Assembly (NCBI GenBank): GCA_016200035.1
Contig: JACQFM010000126.1
Coordinates: forward strand, 1 to 7,030
DNA: 7,030 nucleotides
Direction: 5' to 3'
DNA from: Nitrososphaerota archaeon
GTDB lineage: Archaea; Thermoproteota; Nitrososphaeria; Nitrososphaerales; Nitrosopumilaceae
Both the position numbers and the translations under genes were made by a program. Every line of letters begins with the position of its first letter. The stretch's first letter is position 1. The notes under the pieces were generated by a model that had not been told where the DNA came from, searched no databases, and was given only the letters and a program-made list of their open reading frames with translations. Below, one piece after another: positions 1-6,363 of the stretch.

Positions 1-1413
1 GGGGTCAAACTTGCATTAGAAAACCTTGGTTACAAATCTGAGCTGATTGCATATTCAGACGATCTAGATGGTCTTAGAAAAATTCCCGAAGGACTTCCCG
101 ACTGGTTAAAGGATCATTTAGCAAAACCAGTATCTTTTATCCCTGACCCATTTGATTGTCATGACTCTTATGGTTCGCATATGAGCAGCCTCTTACTTGA
201 AGGACTTGATAAGCTTGGCATCAAATACAAATTTCAAAGAGGCGTTGATACTTACAAAAACGGGCTGCTCAAAGAACAGATCCACACAATATTGGTAAAT
301 AGCAAAAAAATAGGTGAAAAAATTGCAGAGCTTGTCGGCCAAGAAAAGTACCAAGAGGCGCTTCCATACTTTCCCATTTGTGCAGCTTGCGGCAGGCTCT
401 ATACTGCTGAAGCATATGAGTACATAGCAGATGAGAGAAAGATAAAGTATAGATGCCATCAAGCAACGATCGGTTCTAAAACTCTAGATGGCTGTGGTCA
501 TGAAGGGATAGCCGACATAACAAAAGATCTTGGCAAGCTTGCATGGAAGGTCGAGTTTGCTGCAAGGTGGCAGGCCTTCGATGTCAGGTTTGAGGCATAT
601 GGAAAGGACATTATGGATTCTGTTAAGGTAAACGACTGGGTTTCTGACGAGATCCTCAAGTTTCCACATCCGCATCATGTAAGATATGAGATGTTTTTGG
701 ACAAAGGCGGCAAGAAAATTTCAAAATCCCTTGGCAACGTAGTCACTTCTCAGGCTTGGCTCAAATATGGAACAGCAAAATCAATCTTGCTTTTATTATT
801 CAAAAGAATTACCGGTGCCCGTGAAGTAGGATCCGAAGATATCCCAGCCTTGATGGACGAATATAATGAACTTCAAAACATCTACTTTGGAAAAACGAAA
901 CTTGACAATGAAACAAAGACTGTCAGGGCAAAGGGCTTGTACGAATATGTGAACCTTCTGAATGTTCCAAGAAATCCAATTCCTTATGTTAATTACAGAT
1001 TGCTAGTCGAGCTTTGCAAAATATTTAGAGATGAAAGAAGCGAACATGTGCTCAAAAAATTGAAGGAATATGGAACAATTAAAGAATCTTCTGCCGAGCT
1101 TGAAGAGCTTGTCAAACTAGCTGGTAACTATGCTGACGATTTTGACAAGCCATCAAAGGTTGAGATTCAACTTGACGAAAAAACAAGAAAAGGGCTCAAG
1201 CAGTTAGTAGATCTACTCTTATCAGATACTGAGCCACTTGACATTCAGAATTCCATTTATCAAATTGCAAAGAACTGTGATCTTCAACCAAAGGACTTTT
1301 TCAAGGTATTATACCAAATAATTCTTGCATCAGAACGAGGACCGAAGATAGGTCCTTTTATTGCAGATATTGGTAGAAAAAAAGTTGCCCAGACTCTTTC
1401 TCAATATCTGTAG
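1..1413 (+). CDS. lysS: Lysyl-tRNA synthetase, class I (archaeal type), 5'-truncated by window edge
   Basis: The protein charges tRNA-Lys with lysine in the cytoplasm. The reading frame is open from base 1, so this is the 3' part of the gene: 470 residues are visible, and since the family is about 520-540 residues, roughly 55-65 N-terminal residues with the HIGH motif are missing. The ATG at 181 is an internal methionine, not the start. Visible marks, numbered from base 1: DDLDGLRKIP (20-29), typical of class I LysRS; a Cys-containing insertion (CAAC at 127-130, Cys152, CGH at 165-167) that looks metal-binding; and the KMSKS equivalent KISKS (239-243, bases 715-729) followed by LGN. The rest is the helical C-terminal region that recognises the anticodon in this class. 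It is followed after 2 bases by a small membrane protein gene. Nothing looks damaged. Confidence 0.95.
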   Translation, partial: GVKLALENLGYKSELIAYSDDLDGLRKIPEGLPDWLKDHLAKPVSFIPDPFDCHDSYGSHMSSLLLEGLDKLGIKYKFQRGVDTYKNGLLKEQIHTILVNSKKIGEKIAELVGQEKYQEALPYFPICAACGRLYTAEAYEYIADERKIKYRCHQATIGSKTLDGCGHEGIADITKDLGKLAWKVEFAARWQAFDVRFEAYGKDIMDSVKVNDWVSDEILKFPHPHHVRYEMFLDKGGKKISKSLGNVVTSQAWLKYGTAKSILLLLFKRITGAREVGSEDIPALMDEYNELQNIYFGKTKLDNETKTVRAKGLYEYVNLLNVPRNPIPYVNYRLLVELCKIFRDERSEHVLKKLKEYGTIKESSAELEELVKLAGNYADDFDKPSKVEIQLDEKTRKGLKQLVDLLLSDTEPLDIQNSIYQIAKNCDLQPKDFFKVLYQIILASERGPKIGPFIADIGRKKVAQTLSQYL

Positions 1414-1415
1414 AC

Positions 1416-1613
1416 ATGGCACATGATGAGCATAACATAGCCAAAAAGGGCAGGGGCTTTCCTCTAATCATTTTTGGTGCATTTCTTTTTGTAATTGCAC
1501 CAATTCTTTTTAAAGCTGGTTCAGTTGAGGGTTTTCTGACAATCATATTTGGCTTCATCATAGGCGGAATTGGCTTTTACGTACGCTTTTTGAGAAAGAA
1601 AAAGATTCCCTAA
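1416..1613 (+). CDS. Small two-helix membrane protein, function unknown
   Basis: This is a 65-residue protein that I do not recognise as a named family. It has a short polar N-terminus with His and Lys residues, one hydrophobic helix at about 15-33, a short Gly/Ser/Glu turn, a second Gly-rich helix at about 39-57, and a basic tail ending RKKKIP. The positive tail suggests that both ends lie in the cytoplasm by the positive-inside rule, making a helical hairpin. The ATG lies 2 bases after the lysS stop with no clear Shine-Dalgarno sequence, so it is probably co-transcribed and translated by reinitiation or coupling. The longer overlapping reverse-strand frames here have no comparable features. 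The reading is supported by hydrophobicity pattern and position only. Confidence 0.7.
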   Translation: MAHDEHNIAKKGRGFPLIIFGAFLFVIAPILFKAGSVEGFLTIIFGFIIGGIGFYVRFLRKKKIP

Positions 1614-1650
1614 ATGTTTGTCAATTACTATAGAATGGGCACAAAATCTG

Positions 1651-1658
1651 ATATAAAT
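1651..1658 (+). promoter_or_regulatory. TATA-like box upstream of the coiled-coil gene
   Basis: ATATAAAT is a good archaeal TATA match in the gap between the lysS pair and the coiled-coil gene. Transcription would begin about 25 bases downstream, near 1678-1682, giving a leader of about 50 bases before the ATG at 1731. A partial Shine-Dalgarno-like GTGAT (1723-1727) lies just before that ATG. The leader contains a 13-codon ORF (1685-1726). The assignment is inferred from sequence and spacing alone. Confidence 0.45.
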
Positions 1659-1730
1659 GGCTAAAGGTTGAATAAAGGATAAAGATGGAAAAGATACTTT
1701 ACCTGTCACAAAAAGTGATGTCGTGATACT

Positions 1731-2552
1731 ATGGGAATATTAAGAAGAGCAAAGAGAGGGGTGGGGACAGAGGAGGCCACAAACGAGTCTGAAAAATCTC
1801 TAGCCACCGGTGTAAAAAAACCTGAAGAAATTCAGCTTGAGGCAACTAGAAATGAGATTGAATATTCAAAAAAAGAGCTGCATGAAACCGTCGCAGAGCT
1901 AGATTCTGTTTCTCACAAATTGGAAAATCTAAGAACCGAATATGACACAAAACAAAATGAGTTAGAAAAAATAAAAGTAGAGTTGGAGTCAGAACAAGCG
2001 AAAATTGCAGACATAAGATCAGAAAAGCAGGCCTTACTAGATGAAATCAAGTCAGCCAAATCTGATCTTATGACTACAAGATCTCAGTATAACCAGCGCG
2101 ATGCTGATTCAATTAAAGAAAAGATTGAATCGGTAAGAGCTGAGCTCTCTGGTATAAATTCCCAGAAGAATTCGGCATCTTTAGAATTAGAAAACATCAA
2201 AGGTCACATTGAAGCTGCAAGTTCTGAGCTATCCAATTTGCAATCGCAAATTGAAGCTTCAAAATCTCAGCTTTTCACGTTACAATCACAGCATGAAACA
2301 ATTAGAAAGCAGATAACTTCGGCAAAAAGAGAACTTGCGTTCATAGAAACTGAACTATCTTCGGTAGGACACAGAGATGACACCAAAAAAATTGTCGAAG
2401 CTGCCGGAATGGTTGTCGCATCATTAAATTCGAAATACGAGGCAACAAAGAAGGAATTAGAGATAGTAAAAGTGGCACTTGCCAGAGTGAAAGAAGATTA
2501 CGAAGATGCAAAAAGAGAGTTAGATTCGCTAAAAGTCAAAATAAGGTCATAA
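1731..2552 (+). CDS. Long coiled-coil protein, function unknown
   Basis: This is a 273-residue protein with no enzymatic motif. The N-terminus is basic (MGILRRAKRG), followed by a polar linker to about residue 33. Residues about 34-205 show heptad-like spacing of Leu/Ile among Glu, Lys, Ser and Gln, including LQSQ repeated at 170-173 and 184-187. The coil breaks around 206-218 (SSVGHRDD), then a hydrophobic helix (IVEAAGMVVASL, 221-232) leads into a second coil to about 270. There is no Walker A or B motif, so it is not an SMC or Rad50 ATPase despite looking like their arms. No signal peptide or clear transmembrane helix is visible. The in-frame TGA at 1716-1718 and lack of any other start fix the ATG at 1731. 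It has its own TATA-like box and converges on the MFS gene with 45 bases between. A structural or scaffolding role is plausible but unproven. Confidence 0.8.
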   Translation: MGILRRAKRGVGTEEATNESEKSLATGVKKPEEIQLEATRNEIEYSKKELHETVAELDSVSHKLENLRTEYDTKQNELEKIKVELESEQAKIADIRSEKQALLDEIKSAKSDLMTTRSQYNQRDADSIKEKIESVRAELSGINSQKNSASLELENIKGHIEAASSELSNLQSQIEASKSQLFTLQSQHETIRKQITSAKRELAFIETELSSVGHRDDTKKIVEAAGMVVASLNSKYEATKKELEIVKVALARVKEDYEDAKRELDSLKVKIRS

Positions 2553-2597
2553 ATCAAATCCAAAGAGTCTTAAATTTTCCGCTACCAATTGCTAATT

Positions 2598-3833
2598 TCA
2601 GGCCTGTTCGCTTCGCTCTTCTGGTGTTTTTATCTTTCTAAAGCTAAAATACAGCGCAATATCATATGCAATCTTTAGGCTGCCTGCAATGAAAAAGGGT
2701 GCTGACAGCAATAAAAATTGCAGAATGTATCCAGTTATTGTTGGACTAACTGTCTGTGCAGTATTTCTTGCAATACTGGTAAGTCCTGCTGCAGCAACTC
2801 TCTCTTCTGGCTTTACAATTGATACCAGATAAGATTGTCTGGTTGGTACATCCATTTGTGATAAAGACATTCTGCCAAGCAGCAAACCAACTGCCAGTGG
2901 CAAGCTTGGCGCCAATGGGACAAGCATCAAGATTACGTTTGAAGGGATATGAGTGAAGACCATTGTGTTTACAAGGCCAATTCTATCTGCTAACTTTGTA
3001 GCAGCGACGTATGATATAGCAGTAAGAACTCCTGCAGAGGCAAAAATGTAGGAGATCTCTGCAAAATTAATTCCAAACTTGATAAAAAACCAGTACGATA
3101 AGATACTTTGAATAATGAATCCGCCAGCAAAAGAATCCATTCCAAACAAAAATGATAGTCTTGATACTATCTTTCTAGATTGAGGTGAAAGTATCTTGTG
3201 AAGTGACTTCCGAGCTTCTTGTGCTGGAACCTCAACCCCACGCGACATTAGCAAGTAGATTACGATGGTAGAGATGCCCAAAAGACTATAGATTAAGAAC
3301 AATGGTTTCACAGAGGAAGCTTGACTGGTGTTAAATGCAGTTTGGATATAATGTGGAAGGCCGCCAAGTAAAACACCTGCTGACATCGCAAGCGTTCCAA
3401 GCATATTATACAACCCAAAGGCTGTGTTTCGCTTTTTATCTTTGCAAGTCTGTGGAATCATTGCTTGCTCTATCGAAAGAAACGGACCCACTTCAGTACC
3501 TGTCACGTTTATGGTTCCAATAAGAGCGGCAAATATGAGCGCAGCATAATTTTGAGTTAAGAAAAATATGATTCCAGATAAGGACATCAGCGCTCCAAAA
3601 ATAATTAGCATTTTGCGTCGTCCGAATCTATCTGCAAAAAAGCTTGAGATCAAGGTGAATAGAACGCCGTTTGCTAAAGTGGTCATCAGGATGATTCCAA
3701 TGCTTATCTTATCAAATCCAATCAGATCAAGGTAGATAGCTAAAGTTACACTTAGGAATCCATAACCAAATGTTCTAACAGCTCTTGATGCAAAGAGGAG
3801 CTTACCATCTTTATTGAGCCATTCTAGTACCAT
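2598..3833 (-). CDS. Major facilitator superfamily transporter
   Basis: This is a 411-residue polytopic membrane protein, the usual length for a 12-helix MFS carrier. The MFS signature (motif A) is ADRFGRRK at 67-74, between the second and third helices, and a degenerate copy, ADRIGLVN (282-289), sits at the equivalent place in the second half. A charged central loop (about 203-222) separates the halves. The segments SIEQAMIPQ (120-128) and MDVPTRQSY (327-335) resemble motifs I have seen in uncharacterised prokaryotic drug-efflux-like MFS proteins, but the substrate cannot be read from the sequence. The ATG start lies 22 bases after the EVE gene's stop, and an AGGAT sequence about 10 bases before it may act as a weak ribosome site. 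It is likely the last gene of the microprotein-EVE-MFS transcript and converges on the coiled-coil gene. Confidence 0.9.
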   Translation of the reverse strand: MVLEWLNKDGKLLFASRAVRTFGYGFLSVTLAIYLDLIGFDKISIGIILMTTLANGVLFTLISSFFADRFGRRKMLIIFGALMSLSGIIFFLTQNYAALIFAALIGTINVTGTEVGPFLSIEQAMIPQTCKDKKRNTAFGLYNMLGTLAMSAGVLLGGLPHYIQTAFNTSQASSVKPLFLIYSLLGISTIVIYLLMSRGVEVPAQEARKSLHKILSPQSRKIVSRLSFLFGMDSFAGGFIIQSILSYWFFIKFGINFAEISYIFASAGVLTAISYVAATKLADRIGLVNTMVFTHIPSNVILMLVPLAPSLPLAVGLLLGRMSLSQMDVPTRQSYLVSIVKPEERVAAAGLTSIARNTAQTVSPTITGYILQFLLLSAPFFIAGSLKIAYDIALYFSFRKIKTPEERSEQA

Positions 3834-3855
3834 GCGAATTGCGATCCTGATGTTT

Positions 3856-4272
3856 CTACTTTGATTTCTTTATTATAGCATCCCACAGGTTCTTTGGCAC
3901 AGGCATTGCTGACAGCCTTGAAATACGCAATAGTTCCCAGTTTTTGAATAAGGTGTCTTTTTTTATCTCATCTAAGGTAACCGGTCTTCTGAGTCTTTGT
4001 ACAGCTTTGACATCTACAACGACAAATCTTTTGTCAGGTTCCTTTGGGTTAGGATACGGGTTTGATATTATCTCTATGATACCTACTGCTTGCTTCTCAT
4101 CACCTGTGTGATAAAAAAGTGCTTGATCACCTTTTTTCATTGAACGAAGGTGTTTGAGAGCTAGATTATTGTGAACGCCATCCCAGATAGTTCGCTTTTC
4201 CTTCTCAAGCTTGTCATAGCTGTATGTCGATGGCTCTTGTTTTACTAACCAATAGTTTTTCAATTTCTCCAC
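3856..4272 (-). CDS. EVE-domain protein (formerly DUF55, THYN1-like)
   Basis: This is a single-domain protein of 138 residues, the standard size. Family marks are YWLVKQEP (7-14), the WDGVHN element (30-35), GDQALFYHTG (48-57) and RISRLSAMPV (116-125). EVE domains are PUA-like folds with an aromatic pocket that binds modified bases in DNA or RNA; in bacteria they are often found near restriction or modification genes, but none is visible here. The start is GTG at 4270-4272: an in-frame TAA lies four codons upstream and no ATG is available, and this start places the YWLxKxEP motif at the expected N-terminal position. It lies 36 bases after the Cys/His microprotein and 22 bases before the MFS gene on the same strand, suggesting one transcript. 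Its ligand here is unknown. Confidence 0.92.
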   Translation of the reverse strand: MEKLKNYWLVKQEPSTYSYDKLEKEKRTIWDGVHNNLALKHLRSMKKGDQALFYHTGDEKQAVGIIEIISNPYPNPKEPDKRFVVVDVKAVQRLRRPVTLDEIKKDTLFKNWELLRISRLSAMPVPKNLWDAIIKKSK

Positions 4273-4308
4273 CTGTGCGTGTTACTAAATTCTTCCTTGT
4301 TAATCATT

Positions 4309-4413
4309 CTACTTTTGATCATTACCCGTGCTGCAGCTACAATGTTTCGACCAATGATTTGAGCAGCCTATTAACCAATGATCCTTACAGCCACAAATAA
4401 CACATTTTTTCAT
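4309..4413 (-). CDS. Cys/His-rich microprotein, probable metal-binding
   Basis: This is a 34-residue ORF with six Cys and three His. It begins MKKCVICGC (Cys4, Cys7, Cys9), continues with His12, Trp13, Cys17, then NHW (His20), and ends HCSC (His24, Cys25, Cys27) before a short polar tail. The CxxCxC cluster plus the later HxxxHCxC cluster can supply enough ligands for one or two zinc ions, though the spacing does not match a classical zinc finger that I can name. The ATG at 4413 is the only start, since an in-frame TGA lies just upstream. A TATA-like TTATAA sits 25 bases before the ATG, the arrangement of a leaderless archaeal mRNA. It leads a probable operon with the EVE and MFS genes. A chance ORF is possible, but this density of Cys and His in AT-rich DNA is unlikely. 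Confidence 0.7.
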   Translation of the reverse strand: MKKCVICGCKDHWLIGCSNHWSKHCSCSTGNDQK

Positions 4414-4438
4414 CGATTTTGTTATAACAGATCATTAA

Positions 4439-4444
4439 TTATAA
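4439..4444 (-). promoter_or_regulatory. TATA-like box for the microprotein-EVE-MFS cluster
   Basis: TTATAA on the minus strand ends 25 bases before the microprotein ATG at 4413, so transcription should start at or next to the start codon. The 89-base gap between this ATG and the divergent gene at 4503 must hold promoters for both directions. The plus-strand box is less clear (AT-rich sequence around 4471-4479). Confidence 0.45.
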
Positions 4445-4502
4445 CTTTCCAGAGTGACATTACGAAAACCTTTTTCTATTTTGTAATATAGATTTTAATG
4501 AA

Positions 4503-4757
4503 ATGGTTGATCTTTCAATGAATGACAAGTTGGTCCTTGTTCAATATGCAATAAACAAGTATGAAACAGAGAATGTCTTGCAAGAAAAACTCAAAGATGT
4601 ACTTTCAGCTAAGGAAGTAGAAAGGATTCTTGATACCTTGGTTGGTACACAAAAAGTAAGAAGGATAGGTGCGGATATTTTACAAAATAACATAAGCCAC
4701 ACGGGGGAATTACCTGACATTCCAGAACATTTGAAGATAATAATTGATAAGCTCTAA
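4503..4757 (+). CDS. Small soluble hypothetical protein
   Basis: This 84-residue protein is one I do not recognise. The sequence predicts a mostly helical fold: a helix around 7-20, a second around 24-33 (NVLQEKLKDVL), a third around 36-48 (AKEVERILDTLV) and a short basic segment KVRRIG (51-56), then a polar loop and a C-terminal LKIIIDKL helix. The helix-helix-basic strand pattern vaguely resembles a winged-helix module, but no diagnostic motif supports that. There is no signal peptide or membrane helix. The gene is divergent from the Cys/His microprotein across 89 bases and ends 14 bases from the stop of the convergent exported protein gene. The ATG at 4503 is the first in frame; a later one at codon 6 is possible. 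Confidence 0.6.
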   Translation: MVDLSMNDKLVLVQYAINKYETENVLQEKLKDVLSAKEVERILDTLVGTQKVRRIGADILQNNISHTGELPDIPEHLKIIIDKL

Positions 4758-4771
4758 GTGTTACTAAGTTA

Positions 4772-5224
4772 TCAGTGGCCTCTTTGCCTTTTTTCTCGTA
4801 GCTTTTCATTTTCCTTTTCTATTGCTTTTCGTCTTTCTTCGGCCTTCTGCTTCTCAAGAGTTGCAGTTGAGTTTAGCTTAGTGTTTTCTTTTTCAGCTTT
4901 TGTGGCATTAATTTTTTTTGCGATAGCAGCTTTGACATCCGCCTTTGCTTTTTCGTTAAAAGCTTTTGCCGCCTCCCTTACAGCTATCGCTTTTTCACTA
5001 TCTACCTTTGTTTTTGGTGCTTTTTTTGCCAGCTCTTCTTTTGCGCTAGCAATTTTTTTTGCGATAGCCTCCCTTAGAGCTTCCTCTTCAATTTCCCTTG
5101 CAGTCATTTTTTTTGATTTAGGTTTTTTTGTCTCCTCCGCAAGAGCAATGTTATCGAATAATGGACTTGAAATACCGAGCAGCAACACAAAAATCGCTAG
5201 TAACGCGCTTATTGTTAAATTCAT
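4772..5224 (-). CDS. Exported Lys/Ala/Glu-rich helical protein
   Basis: With the ATG at 5224 the protein has 150 residues. It starts with a clear signal peptide: a short n-region, a hydrophobic core (about 5-18) and a plausible cleavage site after IALA at residue 29, before EETKK. The mature part is nearly all Ala, Lys, Glu and Arg with no Cys, and should form a long charged single helix or coiled coil; AIAKKI occurs twice, at 53-58 and 100-105. A longer reading from a TTG five codons upstream is possible, but a TTTTAAAA-type box 22-32 bases before the ATG fits a leaderless mRNA starting at the ATG. A 164-codon plus-strand ORF overlaps it entirely but reads as a Ser/Phe/Ala-rich mirror of this gene. 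No function is known; secreted or cell-surface location is inferred. Confidence 0.75.
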   Translation of the reverse strand: MNLTISALLAIFVLLLGISSPLFDNIALAEETKKPKSKKMTAREIEEEALREAIAKKIASAKEELAKKAPKTKVDSEKAIAVREAAKAFNEKAKADVKAAIAKKINATKAEKENTKLNSTATLEKQKAEERRKAIEKENEKLREKRQRGH

Positions 5225-5246
5225 CTTAGTTGGTGTCAACAGTTGC

Positions 5247-5256
5247 TTTTAAAAAA
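5247..5256 (-). promoter_or_regulatory. TATA-like box for the exported helical protein
   Basis: TTTTTTAAAA on the minus strand lies 22-32 bases before the ATG at 5224. This spacing places the transcription start at the ATG and argues for that start over the upstream TTG at 5239. Confidence 0.45.
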
Positions 5257-5445
5257 GATTTATGAAAAATGTAATGAATAAAATCATAAAACATCTTGAT
5301 CTAATTTTCCATCACTACAGATTTACGCATAAAATCCAAAAACAAAGTGGAGTCAATGTAAACCTAGATAATTGTTCTTCATAAATCAAGCCCCTTTGGC
5401 CTAAAACTACAAAGTTAATCCGTTAGAACGATATTCATCAACCTA

Positions 5446-5826
5446 GTGCAAGATAATAACAAAAAATTAGATTTTGATTCAATATGTGAGCAAGTTTTCA
5501 AGATAGATGAAAATATTAGGTCTGCCAGAGTAATAAACAATAAAGGAAAACTGATTGCAGGCGGAATGCGGCAAGGTCTTAGGGCCCTCGAAGACGCCAA
5601 AAAAGATGAAATGTTATTCATGGAGCTTTCTCTCAGAGTACGAATGCGTCATGAGTTTGATGAGGAATTTGGTCCAGTTGAATTTTCGCTTTCCCATAGG
5701 GGCAAGGTAATACTCATGAGTTATCCCATGATTGAAAATGTGCTTTTTGTTAGTACAGAAAGACAAGTTGATCTAAATGAGATTCCCTTTAAGATTTTAG
5801 AAATAATTAAAGAATCATCTGCTTGA
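5446..5826 (+). CDS. DUF6659-like small protein (thaumarchaeal family), acidic paralogue
   Basis: This 126-residue protein has no signal peptide or membrane helix. The core runs IRSARVINNKGKLIAGGMR (24-42), EMLFMELSLRVRMRHEF (55-71), then GPVEFSLSHRGKVILMSYP (76-94) and NVLFVSTE (98-105). From memory this resembles a family common in ammonia-oxidising archaea that I believe is called DUF6659; I am fairly but not fully sure of the name. The strand-turn-strand opening with a conserved NxxGxxxxGG and alternating helices and strands suggest a small sensor-like or roadblock/profilin-like alpha/beta fold, which is inference. By count it has 22 Asp/Glu against 19 Lys/Arg. The start is GTG at 5446: the frame is closed by a TAA at 5416-5418 and no ATG lies between. 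It faces a distant paralogue on the other strand. Confidence 0.8.
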   Translation: MQDNNKKLDFDSICEQVFKIDENIRSARVINNKGKLIAGGMRQGLRALEDAKKDEMLFMELSLRVRMRHEFDEEFGPVEFSLSHRGKVILMSYPMIENVLFVSTERQVDLNEIPFKILEIIKESSA

Positions 5827-5868
5827 GTATCCCTTTGATTTCTCTTCGGTACGGCAAGTAATGTGTGA

Positions 5869-6219
5869 TTATGGTCTTAATCTGACAATTCTGTTGATGA
5901 TTTTTGCGTGGTTGACACCAGTACTCGTCGTTAGATAGAGAAGATGCTTATTACCTAATGGCATGGTTATGCGTTTAATTTTCGCATATTCTGCTAGAAC
6001 ATATTTTCCCTTACCAATCTTGCGTGATAGCTTGCTTCGTAGCCTCCAAGCCGTTACTGCCAATTTTAGTGATTCTCTACTTTCCGAGGGTGTCAGAAGA
6101 TTCTTCACTCCCTTTCTGTGACCACCATACTTTATTCTGCCATTCATGTCACTAATTGTGGCAAAACGAATGGCTGGGCTCATGCTCATAATTTTCTTGT
6201 GTAGATTCTGATAGTTCAT
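5869..6219 (-). CDS. DUF6659-like small protein, strongly basic divergent paralogue
   Basis: This 116-residue protein aligns along nearly its whole length with the convergent neighbour ending 42 bases away: IRFATISDMNGRIKYGGHR (17-35) matches IRSARVINNKGKLIAGGMR there, AWRLRSKL (57-64) matches LRVRMRHE, ITMP (84-87) matches MSYP after a short gap-free stretch, and HLLYLTTS (92-99) matches NVLFVSTE with one inserted residue. It is therefore a diverged member of the same family. It is very basic, with 14 Lys and 11 Arg against 4 Asp/Glu, and has lost the acidic residues of the EMLFME segment. Binding to nucleic acid or another polyanion is a reasonable guess only. A TATA-like TTTTATTAT lies 22-30 bases before the ATG, fitting a leaderless transcript. 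Confidence 0.78.
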   Translation of the reverse strand: MNYQNLHKKIMSMSPAIRFATISDMNGRIKYGGHRKGVKNLLTPSESRESLKLAVTAWRLRSKLSRKIGKGKYVLAEYAKIKRITMPLGNKHLLYLTTSTGVNHAKIINRIVRLRP

Positions 6220-6240
6220 AAAAAGTATGTTCTTTGATCG

Positions 6241-6249
6241 ATAATAAAA
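6241..6249 (-). promoter_or_regulatory. TATA-like box for the basic paralogue
   Basis: TTTTATTAT on the minus strand is centred about 26 bases before the ATG at 6219, the spacing expected when transcription starts at the start codon. Confidence 0.45.
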
Positions 6250-6334
6250 GTTTCTTGCGTAAGACTTCCCTTTTGCCTACAGGTGGTGCAGCTATTGGAT
6301 AAGAAATGTACGCTTAATTTTTGAATTTCATCAT

Positions 6335-6343
6335 CTTTTTATT
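6335..6343 (+). promoter_or_regulatory. TATA-like box upstream of the structured element
   Basis: The AT-rich CTTTTTATT is followed 21-29 bases later by the first base of the outer stem of the structured element at 6364, so a transcript from it would start at or next to that stem. It has no other gene to serve nearby; the next coding start is almost 300 bases away. Confidence 0.35.
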
Positions 6344-6363
6344 CTAGAAACACGAATTATTAT

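Noticed and set aside
181..183. ATG at 181 as the lysS start codon.
   Set aside because: The frame is open back to base 1 and the upstream residues include the DDLDGLRKIP motif of class I LysRS, so the true start is outside the window.
1614..1664. 16-codon ORF directly after the small membrane protein gene.
   Set aside because: It overlaps the TATA box of the next gene, has no start signal, and is well within chance length.
4758..5252. Plus-strand ORF of 164 codons rich in Ser, Phe and Ala, with apparent hydrophobic stretches.
   Set aside because: It covers the minus-strand exported protein gene completely and its composition is what the reverse of Lys/Ala/Glu codons produces. The minus-strand reading has a proper signal peptide, cleavage site and TATA box at leaderless spacing.
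5262..5384. A 40-codon plus-strand ORF in the gap between the exported protein and the acidic paralogue.
   Set aside because: It has no ribosome site or well-placed TATA box, overlaps the divergent promoter area, and its composition is that of translated AT-rich DNA. An ORF of this size is expected by chance.
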